From the NCBI RefSeq assembly GCF_030010555.1, contig NZ_JASCQP010000045.1:1-64000 (forward strand): a DNA stretch of 64,000 bases, written 5' to 3'. How positions within the stretch are numbered: the first letter of the stretch is position 1; every line of letters starts with the position of its first letter. Below the pieces are notes generated by a model. That model was not told the origin of the DNA. It saw nothing but the letters and a program-made list of their open reading frames with translations, and did not search any database. This stretch comes from Halomonas rhizosphaerae (GTDB taxonomy: Bacteria; Pseudomonadota; Gammaproteobacteria; Pseudomonadales; Halomonadaceae). Positions 57,608-64,000 of this stretch are shown one piece after another. The position numbers and the translations under genes are program-made.

Positions 57608-58048
57608 TCAGTGGACCGTGATCACGGTGCAGTCGGCGGCGTGGCTGACCTTGTGGGAGACACTGCCGACCACCAGCCCCTTGAGGTCGCTCAGGCCCCG
57701 GCTGCCCATGACGATGGCATCCACGCCCCGGCGGCGGGCCTCGCTGATGATGGTGCGGGCCGGGTCGCCCTGGCCGATGACCGTCTCGATGTCGGTGGCG
57801 CCGAGCTCACGGGCCGCCTCGGCTGCCCGGTCCACGACCTGCTTGCCGGCCGCCTCGCGTTCCTGCCGCGAGGCCTCGACGGCGATGGCGCCGATGCCCC
57901 ACACCAGTGTGGTCTCGTGGGCGAGTTCCTCGGGAATGTGCAGCAGGTGCAGGGCGGCGCCTTCCTGCCGGGCGAGTTGGCAGGCCACGGACAGCGCCTT
58001 CTTGGCGTGCTCGGAGCCGTCGATGGGAACCAGGATGGAGTGGAACAT
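57608..58048 (-). CDS. universal stress protein (UspA family)
   Basis: 146 residues. Starts MFHSILVPIDGSEHAKKAL; the ATP-binding signature GSRGLSDLKGLVVGSVS (G-x2-G-x9-G-S) is complete, so it belongs to the ATP-binding MJ0577-like group. Cytosolic stress protein. Confidence 0.94.
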   Translation of the reverse strand: MFHSILVPIDGSEHAKKALSVACQLARQEGAALHLLHIPEELAHETTLVWGIGAIAVEASRQEREAAGKQVVDRAAEAARELGATDIETVIGQGDPARTIISEARRRGVDAIVMGSRGLSDLKGLVVGSVSHKVSHAADCTVITVH

Positions 58049-58127
58049 GGTGGCATCCTTCAGGGGTGATGGTAGGGGTACCTACCGAGGAGCCTAGCTC
58101 CCCGCTTGCGCGGTGTCATGATCCGCA

Positions 58128-59198
58128 TCAAGGATGGCGCGCCTTCGCCTTTTCCTCGCCGGCCTCCAGGCGGCGCAGCTGCTGCCAGAGGTCGCGGCGC
58201 AGGTCGGCCATGCGGGGGGCCTCCTCCGCGGCGAAGTCCAGCGGCCGGGCCAGGCGCTGGGTGCGCAGCCCCAGCCGTGCCCCCAGCAGTCCGACGCCGA
58301 GGCCCTGGGCGGCACGCGTCGAGAGCTTGCCGGCCAGGTCCATGGACAGCATCTGCATGCTCGCCTCGCTGGCGATCTCGCTGACCCCGGCGAAGGCCAT
58401 CTGGTAGAGCACGCTGCGCAGCAGCCGCAGGCGTGCCGCATAGCCCAGTTCCAGCCCGTAGAGGCGGCACAGGCGGTCGATCATCGCCAGGTGGCGCCAG
58501 GCGACCAGCGCCATGTCGACCAGGGTCAGGGGGCTCACCGCCACCATCACCGCCGTCTCGCCGGACATCCGCGAGATCAGTCGGCGGGCCTCCCGGTCGC
58601 GGGGGGCGAGCAGGTGATGGGTGAGCAGTGCCCGGGTGTCGCGCCCGTCATGGTGGGGCTCGCGGGCGGCCAGGAAGGCCTGCCAGTGGGGGTGGTCGTC
58701 GTCCAGGCCGAGGTCGCGGCGCAGCTGGTCCCCCAGCGACTGCGCCCGGGCCGGGGTGGCCTCGGGCAGGGCGGCGAGGCGCTCGCGCAGCCGGGCGTGG
58801 CGGGCCAGGCGGCGCAGGCGCCACAGCTCGCGCAGCAGGGCCGAGCCGCCGAGCCCCAGGGCCAGCAGCAGCAGCAGGCTCCAGCCGCCGGCCAGCCAGT
58901 CGCCGCCGAGGCTGGCGGCCTGCAGGGTCCGGCCGGCCTCCACCGCGCCCAGGCTCAGGCTGCCGCCGAGCAGCGCGAGCAGCCCCCACCGCCGCCTGCG
59001 CGGGCGCATCAGGGCATCCCCCAGCGCCTGTTCGCCGGGGGCCGCATCGGCCTGGGGGTCGGCCAGGGGCTGGCTCGGCAGCCCGGCCTCGAAGTGCCGC
59101 CCGGGCCGGGGATCTCGGGCGTCGGCCTCCGGGGGCGGCGCGTCATCGAAGGTGAAGCGCTCGCCCGGGCGTGGGTCCTGTTCGCGGGAAGGGGTCAT
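58128..59198 (-). CDS. ycjF: YcjF-family membrane protein (TIGR01620/DUF697)
   Basis: 356 residues. A disordered acidic N-terminus, two membrane helices (about 71-90 and 103-123), then the DUF697 domain. E. coli YcjF (353 residues) is encoded after YcjX beside the psp genes. The start overlaps the YcjX stop by 4 bases. Role in envelope stress is suggested by the family only. Confidence 0.9.
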   Translation of the reverse strand: MTPSREQDPRPGERFTFDDAPPPEADARDPRPGRHFEAGLPSQPLADPQADAAPGEQALGDALMRPRRRRWGLLALLGGSLSLGAVEAGRTLQAASLGGDWLAGGWSLLLLLALGLGGSALLRELWRLRRLARHARLRERLAALPEATPARAQSLGDQLRRDLGLDDDHPHWQAFLAAREPHHDGRDTRALLTHHLLAPRDREARRLISRMSGETAVMVAVSPLTLVDMALVAWRHLAMIDRLCRLYGLELGYAARLRLLRSVLYQMAFAGVSEIASEASMQMLSMDLAGKLSTRAAQGLGVGLLGARLGLRTQRLARPLDFAAEEAPRMADLRRDLWQQLRRLEAGEEKAKARHP

Positions 59199-60589
59199 GA
59201 CAGCTTGTCTCCGATCAGCCAGTCCAGGGCGGCATCCATGCGGATGTGCGGCAGCGGCGCCCCCTTCTCGCGGGGCAGGGGGCGGAAGGCCGTGAAGTCG
59301 AAGCCCTGGCGAGCCCAGAAGTCCGCCCCCGGCAGCCGGTCGGGGACCTCGCCGGGAAACAGCAGCAGCGACTCGCCGGCCAGGGTGGTGCCGCGCAGGG
59401 CCGGGGTGCGTCGCCCCTGCTGGTTCACCTCGCGGCTCTGGGTGGCGCGGATCGCCGCCAGGGACAGGGCCCGGACCGGCACGTCGGCGAAACGCAGGTC
59501 CTTCAGCGGGTCGGCGAGCAGGGCCTCGAGCAGGGCGACCAGCCGGCCGTGCTGCTCGGGGGTGACATGGTCGGCCTTGGTGGCGGCAATGGCCAGGCGG
59601 TCGATGCGCGGGGCGAACAGCCGCGTCAGCAGGCTGCGCCGGCCGTAGTCGAAGCTCTGCATCAGGTTGGACAGGGCGCGGGAGAGGTCCTCGAAGCGCT
59701 CCGGCCCGGCGTTGAGGGCACCGAGCACGTCAACCAGCACGATCTGGCGGTCGAAGCGACGGAAGTGCTCGCGATAGAAGGGCTTGACGATGTGCTGCTG
59801 GTAGTGGCGAAAGCGCCGGGCGAGGGTGGCGTAGAGGCTCTCGGCCGGCAGGGCGGCGAGTTCGGCGGGGTCGGCCTCGGCGATGCCCGGCAGGGGGAAG
59901 AACTGCAGCACCGGCGCCCCCTCGAGCTCCCCGGGCAGCAGGAAGCGTCCCGGCTGCAGGTCGGCGAAGCCGGCCTCCCGCGCGGCCCGCAGTCCCTGCG
60001 CATACAGCTCGGCGATCTCGGCCAGGCGCGCCTCGTCGACCTCCTCGTCGGGGTTAAGGCCGGCCACGGCCCGATGCCAGTCGGCGAACAGGGCGGCGCG
60101 CTCGCTGCCGACGTCCTGTCGCTGGGCCTGGCTCCAGCTCGGGTAATCGTGCGCCAGCAGCGGCAGGTCGAGCAGCCACTCGCCGGGGTAGTCGAACAGA
60201 TCCAGGGTCAGCTGGCGTGTCTCGCCGCCCAGCAGGCCGCGCCGGGCCGGCCGGTAGCGGATCGCCAGGCGTAGCTCGCTGATGCCGCGGGTCGGCTCGG
60301 GCCAGCGCGGTGGCTGGTCGTCCAGGGCCAGCATCGCCTGGTCATAGGGGAAGCGCGGCACGCCGAGGTCCTGCTGCTGCACTCGCCGGGCGCCGAGCAG
60401 GCGCCCCTCGCGGGCGACCGGGAGCAGGTCGAGTCGCGCCTCGAGGCCGGCATGGCGCAGCTGGTTGACCAGCGAGGTGAGAAAGGCCGTCTTGCCCGAG
60501 CGCGACAGGCCGGTCACCGCCAGGCGCAGCTGGCGGTCGCGGCCGCGCTCGAGCAGGTCATGGAGTTCACGGGTCAGCGGGGTGCGCAT
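59195..60589 (-). CDS. ycjX: YcjX-family P-loop GTPase (DUF463)
   Basis: 464 residues (E. coli 465). Walker A GLSRSGKTAF (about 26-35) and D-x-x-G-like LDLFDYPGEWLLDLP. The start MRTPLTRELHDLL at 60589 is chosen over a longer frame because AAGGAT precedes it and the family begins there. Paired with YcjF. Confidence 0.92.
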   Translation of the reverse strand: MRTPLTRELHDLLERGRDRQLRLAVTGLSRSGKTAFLTSLVNQLRHAGLEARLDLLPVAREGRLLGARRVQQQDLGVPRFPYDQAMLALDDQPPRWPEPTRGISELRLAIRYRPARRGLLGGETRQLTLDLFDYPGEWLLDLPLLAHDYPSWSQAQRQDVGSERAALFADWHRAVAGLNPDEEVDEARLAEIAELYAQGLRAAREAGFADLQPGRFLLPGELEGAPVLQFFPLPGIAEADPAELAALPAESLYATLARRFRHYQQHIVKPFYREHFRRFDRQIVLVDVLGALNAGPERFEDLSRALSNLMQSFDYGRRSLLTRLFAPRIDRLAIAATKADHVTPEQHGRLVALLEALLADPLKDLRFADVPVRALSLAAIRATQSREVNQQGRRTPALRGTTLAGESLLLFPGEVPDRLPGADFWARQGFDFTAFRPLPREKGAPLPHIRMDAALDWLIGDKLS

Positions 60590-60714
60590 GGGGCATCCTT
60601 GCAGGGTCGTATGCTGACCTAATGTGCGGGTCGGGCGTCCGCCTGACAAGGCGTGAGGTCATGAAGCGACGCTGCCCCGCACGGGGCGGGGCAGCGTCGG
60701 GTAGCCCTGGCGCG

Positions 60715-62310
60715 TCAGCCGGCGAAGGCCACGTAGATGGCGATCACCAGGACCACCAGCACGATGCCGGCGGGGATGGCGCCCCGCCAGGGGGTCAGGT
60801 CGACGGCGCCGCTGTCCTCGTGGACCCAGGGGGTCTCGCGTGGCATCAGCCGGCCGATCAGCAGCATCACCGCCACCAGCAGCACGAAGACGCTGGCCAC
60901 GAAGTGGAACTCGTGCATCACCACCGGCAGCCTGTCGAAGGGCGGGATGAAGTAGCCGGCGAAGATCAGCAGACAGCCGCCCACTAGGGCCACCTTGGCC
61001 GCCAGGGCCGGCACGCGACGGGTCAGCAGGCCCACCAGCACCACGGCCAGGATGGGGATGAAGTAGATGGCGTTCATCTTCTGCAGGTAGCCGAACAGGC
61101 TATCCTGTCCGGCCAGCAGCGGGGCGATGGTCATGGCGGCGACGGCCATGATCCAGCCGAAGACCTTGCTCGAGCGCACCACCTGCGCCTCGCTGGCGTC
61201 CTTGTTGAGGACCACCTTGTAGAAGCCGAGGCTGAACAGGGTGGTGGTGCTGTTGAGCGCCGAGTTGAACGACGACAGGATGGCGCCGACCATCACCGCG
61301 GCGAAGAAGCCGGTGAGCGGCGCGGGCAGCACGTTGAACACCAGGTGGCCGTAGGCCTCGTCGGCGACGATGCCCTGGTCGGCATAGAGGTGGTAGGCGA
61401 TGATGCCGGGCAGCACTAGGTAGAGGGGGCCGAGCAGCTTGAAGAAGCCGGTCAGCAGCACGCCCTTCTGGCCCTCGGCGAGGGTCTTGGCGGCGAAGGT
61501 CCGCTGGATGATCTGCTGGTTGGTGGTCCAGTAGAAGAGGTTGATCAGGAAGACCCCGGTGAACAGGGTCGCGAAGGGCACCTGCTGCTCGCTGCTCCCG
61601 ATGGAGTTGAGCTTTTCGGGATCACTCTCCTTGAGGATCGCCCAGCCCTCTAGGACGCCGCCGTCGCCGCTCACCGCCTGCAGGCCGAAGTAGACGATCA
61701 CGAAGCCGCCGATCAGCAGGCCCACGCCGTTGAGGGTGTCGGAGACGGCGACGGTGCGCAGGCCGCCGAACAGGGCATAGACGGAACCGATCAGCCCCAC
61801 CAGCCAGACCATCAGCCACAGCAGCACGGTGGGCGACTCGATGCCGGTGAGCCCCTGCAGGTCGAGCATGCCCTGCAGGCCCATGGCGCCGGAGTAGAGG
61901 ATGATCGGCAGCAGGATCACCGCATAGGCGATCAGGAAGATGATGTTGGTGATCAGCTGGGTGGTCTTGTCGAAGCGCAGCTCCAGCAGCTGGGGCAGGG
62001 TGGCGATGCCGCTCCTCAGGAAGCGCGGCAGGAAGAACAGCGCCAGCGCCACCAGGGCGATGACCGCCACCACCTCCCAGGCCATCACGGAGAGACCGTC
62101 GCTGAAGGCCGCACCATTGAGGCCCACCATCTGCTCGGTGGAGAGGTTGGTCATCAGCAACGAGCCGGCGATCAGCGGAAAGGTCAGGCTGCGTCCGGCC
62201 AGGAAGAAGCCGCTCGAGGTCGTGTGGTCGTCGCGGCGCGTGATGCGCCAGGTGATGAAGGCGACCAGGCCCGTGAAGAACAGGAAGGACGCCAGGGTCA
62301 GGGCATGCAT
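60715..62310 (-). CDS. sodium:solute symporter (SLC5/SSS family, YidK-like)
   Basis: 531 residues, about 14 membrane helices. Typical motifs are [33 protein letters not shown] (Na+ site region) and [19 protein letters not shown]. It is closest in pattern to YidK/vSGLT-type sugar symporters, but the substrate is not determinable. The start [12 protein letters not shown] at 62310 has AAGGATG upstream; the longer open frame upstream is noncoding. Confidence 0.92.
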   Translation of the reverse strand: MHALTLASFLFFTGLVAFITWRITRRDDHTTSSGFFLAGRSLTFPLIAGSLLMTNLSTEQMVGLNGAAFSDGLSVMAWEVVAVIALVALALFFLPRFLRSGIATLPQLLELRFDKTTQLITNIIFLIAYAVILLPIILYSGAMGLQGMLDLQGLTGIESPTVLLWLMVWLVGLIGSVYALFGGLRTVAVSDTLNGVGLLIGGFVIVYFGLQAVSGDGGVLEGWAILKESDPEKLNSIGSSEQQVPFATLFTGVFLINLFYWTTNQQIIQRTFAAKTLAEGQKGVLLTGFFKLLGPLYLVLPGIIAYHLYADQGIVADEAYGHLVFNVLPAPLTGFFAAVMVGAILSSFNSALNSTTTLFSLGFYKVVLNKDASEAQVVRSSKVFGWIMAVAAMTIAPLLAGQDSLFGYLQKMNAIYFIPILAVVLVGLLTRRVPALAAKVALVGGCLLIFAGYFIPPFDRLPVVMHEFHFVASVFVLLVAVMLLIGRLMPRETPWVHEDSGAVDLTPWRGAIPAGIVLVVLVIAIYVAFAG

Positions 62311-62475
62311 GTCGGAAACATCCTTGTGAGTCGTGAATTCGGCCGCATCCCCGATGGCAGCGGCAAGAATGTAGGTAAACTTACTAGATTGATGGGCGAG
62401 TCTAGTCCCGTGACTCGGCACCGCCATTCACCTTTCGTCTAATTGTCCGACATTGAAGGGGTGATGTCATTCCGC

Positions 62476-62694
62476 CTAGCGGGGCGGCACGGCACCCACC
62501 GGCACGGGTTCGACCAGGCCGAAGAGCTGCACCAGCACGGGGGCCGCGGCGATCACGAACCCCAGCACCGCCAGGCTGCGACCGAGCAGGCGGCGGTCCG
62601 GGCGGCGGGCCAGGGTCAGGCCGCCGATGCAGACCAGCAGGCCCAGGATGTTGAAGACGTAACCCAGCATCTGTAGCAGGTCGTAATTGGTCAT
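62476..62694 (-). CDS. small two-TM membrane protein
   Basis: 72 residues, two membrane helices (about 8-28 and 40-62) separated by a basic loop ARRPDRRLLGR. Unknown function. Lies upstream of and in the same direction as the symporter, with a 165-base gap, and is divergent from the DUF924 gene. Confidence 0.75.
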   Translation of the reverse strand: MTNYDLLQMLGYVFNILGLLVCIGGLTLARRPDRRLLGRSLAVLGFVIAAAPVLVQLFGLVEPVPVGAVPPR

Positions 62695-62779
62695 GGGGCT
62701 CCCTTCGGTGGTGGGCAGGGGGTGGGACGGCTAACCTGTGATGGTATCAGCTCCACCCCGGGGCGATGAGGAGGCCAGC

Positions 62780-63328
62780 ATGGAAGAGCGTCGCCCCGAG
62801 GCGGTGATCGATTTCTGGTTCAGGGAACTCGCGCCCGCCCAGTGGTTCCGCAAGGACCCGGCCCTGGATGCCGAGATCGCACGGCGCTTCGGTGACTGGC
62901 TCTCGGCCGCGGGGCGGGGCGAGTTCTGGCAGTGGCGGACATCCGCCCGCGGCCGCCTTGCCGAGGTGATCGTGCTCGACCAGTTTCCGCGCAATATCCA
63001 TCGGGGATCGACGCATGCCTTCGCCTGGGATCCGGTGGCCCTGGTGCTGGCCCAGGAGGCGGTTGCCCAGCGGGCGGATCGGCTGCTGGACGTGCCCTGG
63101 CGGGCCTTCCTGTTCATGCCCTACATGCACAGCGAGTCGCTGGCGATCCATGACGAGGCGATGCGCCTGTTCGCCCAGCCGGGGCTGGAAGAGAACCTGC
63201 GCCACGAGCACCGCCACCGCGAGGTGATCGCGCGCTTCGGCCGCTATCCCCATCGCAATGCCGTACTCGGGCGGGACTCCACCCGCGAGGAGCAGGCCTT
63301 TCTCGCCCAGCCCGGTTCCGCGTTCTGA
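62780..63328 (+). CDS. DUF924 family protein
   Basis: 182 residues. DUF924 pattern VIDFWFRELAPAQWF, VIVLDQFPRNIHRGS, AFLFMPYMHSES, FGRYPHRNAVLGR. An all-helical, TPR-like fold of unknown role. GAGGAGG lies 5 bases before the ATG at 62780. Confidence 0.92.
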   Translation: MEERRPEAVIDFWFRELAPAQWFRKDPALDAEIARRFGDWLSAAGRGEFWQWRTSARGRLAEVIVLDQFPRNIHRGSTHAFAWDPVALVLAQEAVAQRADRLLDVPWRAFLFMPYMHSESLAIHDEAMRLFAQPGLEENLRHEHRHREVIARFGRYPHRNAVLGRDSTREEQAFLAQPGSAF

Positions 63329-63395
63329 GGCTTTTCTCTCGGCGCCGGGCAAGGCACCATCGAAATCCCTTCATCAAGGAAAAGGAGCGTATGCC

Positions 63396-63638
63396 ATGGG
63401 AATCATTGCCTGGTTGATCATCGGTGGCCTGGCCGGCTGGATCGCCGGCCATATCATGCGAGGCGGCGGCTTCGGCATCCTCGGCAATATCGGGGTCGGC
63501 GTGGTGGGGGCCGTCATCGGTGGTGGCCTGTTCAGCCTGCTGGGCCTGCAAGCCGGTGGCTTCATCGGCTCGCTGGTCACCGCTATCGTCGGGGCCGTGG
63601 TGCTGCTTTGGATAATCGCCAAGGTCAAGAAGGCCTGA
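63396..63638 (+). CDS. GlsB/YeaQ/YmgE family membrane protein
   Basis: 80 residues, three glycine-rich membrane helices (IIAWLIIGGLAGWIAGHIM, GNIGVGVVGAVIGGGLFSLL, FIGSLVTAIVGAVVLLWII). Stress-related small inner-membrane protein, known as transglycosylase-associated. AAGGAG 9 bases before the ATG. Confidence 0.92.
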   Translation: MGIIAWLIIGGLAGWIAGHIMRGGGFGILGNIGVGVVGAVIGGGLFSLLGLQAGGFIGSLVTAIVGAVVLLWIIAKVKKA

Positions 63639-63669
63639 GACAGCCGGCCTGACCCGACGCGCGAGATGG

Positions 63670-63699
63670 CCGCCCGGTTGGTGACAATCGGGCGGTTTC
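63670..63699 (+). terminator. terminator after the GlsB-like gene
   Basis: CCGCCCG/CGGGCGG stem (63670-63676 with 63689-63695), 12-base loop, then TTTC. Also usable by the convergent gene at 63710. Confidence 0.65.
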
Positions 63700-63709
63700 G
63701 CGTGGGCCG

Positions 63710-64000
63710 TCAGCCGGCGGGGGTGGGCAGGATGCGCCGATAGCGATCCAGGCAGCGGTCCAGCCAGACGCCGTTCGGCGTGCCCTCGGGGGGCGAGGCG
63801 GGCACCTTGAGGGTCAGCAGGAAGAGGCCATGGCGCTCGGCATCGCCGTCGGGCAGGTGCCGGCCGAGCTGCCGGGCGAGGTCGGGCGGCAGGGCACCCG
63901 GGCGCCGCCAGGCGAGCCGCAGGGCCTGATGGTCGATCAGGTACTGGAAGCGCGCTGCGTCCTTGAGCACCGCCATGCCGCCCTGCACCAGCCCCTGGGA
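63710..64000 (-). CDS. hypothetical protein, partial (cut by the window end)
   Basis: C-terminal 96 residues of a protein whose start lies beyond base 64000; the frame is open to the last base (..SQGLVQGGMAVLKDAARFQ). The tail NGVWLDRCLDRYRRIL is helical. No family recognised. Confidence 0.7.
   Translation of the reverse strand, partial: SQGLVQGGMAVLKDAARFQYLIDHQALRLAWRRPGALPPDLARQLGRHLPDGDAERHGLFLLTLKVPASPPEGTPNGVWLDRCLDRYRRILPTPAG

Overview
The window looks like chromosome of a GC-rich gammaproteobacterium of the Halomonadaceae (Halomonas-like). This is inferred from roughly 65% GC codon use, the gltX / tRNA-Ala / tRNA-Glu / gltA / sdhCDAB / sucAB-lpd-sucCD gene order, a polyhydroxyalkanoate depolymerase gene, and a P2-type prophage with similarly GC-rich genes. 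No ribosomal RNA is present, so the genus is an inference.

Left accessory region (1-7250). A complete IS3-family element (1-1253) has inserted into a DGQHR-domain gene. Only the 3' part of that gene remains, in frame up to the IS end and coupled by a 1-base overlap to a gene for a protein with a HEPN-type Rx6H motif. The pair is markedly AT-rich and looks like a horizontally acquired, now broken, defence-like module. It is followed by DNA-damage genes: an SRAP/YedK abasic-site protein, a tiny coiled-coil membrane protein, umuDC under a perfect LexA box, and a divergent UmuD-like protein lacking the protease residues.

Prophage (about 7257-31495, perhaps from 6434). The P2 late-gene order is almost complete: Q and P read rightwards; O N M L X, lysis genes, R S V W J I H, tail-fibre assembly, FI FII E/E' T U D read leftwards. 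The E/E' -1 frameshift site is conserved. Three similar dyads (GTTGT-N13-ACAAC) lie between O and P, before V and before FI, which are the P2 late-promoter positions. The early half (int, repressor, replication A, ogr) is absent. Three cargo genes interrupt or flank the late genes: a 1041-residue phosphoglycerol-transferase/GDPD fusion at the place of P2 Z/fun with its own sigma70 promoter, an opposite-strand membrane protein between T and U, and an AT-rich gene with a Tat-like signal beside D. Right of Q come a terminator, a candidate cos sequence and a cluster of GTTACCTTT repeats.

Core chromosome (32389-64000). Small regulatory genes (cold-shock protein, a DksA/TraR zinc-finger protein, a lipoprotein, an HTH regulator, an SDR) precede gltX and two tRNAs. 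A 500-base gap with a perfect DnaA box leads to gltA (leftward) and the rightward sdhCDAB-sucAB-lpd-sucCD operon, which encodes succinate dehydrogenase, 2-oxoglutarate dehydrogenase (with a two-lipoyl SucB) and succinyl-CoA synthetase: four consecutive TCA steps transcribed from one strong promoter and punctuated by intercistronic hairpins. Next come a ribbon-helix-helix regulator with a palindromic operator ahead of a PHA depolymerase gene, a DUF1989 protein, RNase II, a HAD phosphatase, a universal stress protein, the YcjX/YcjF pair, a sodium:solute symporter and small membrane proteins. The last gene runs off the window.
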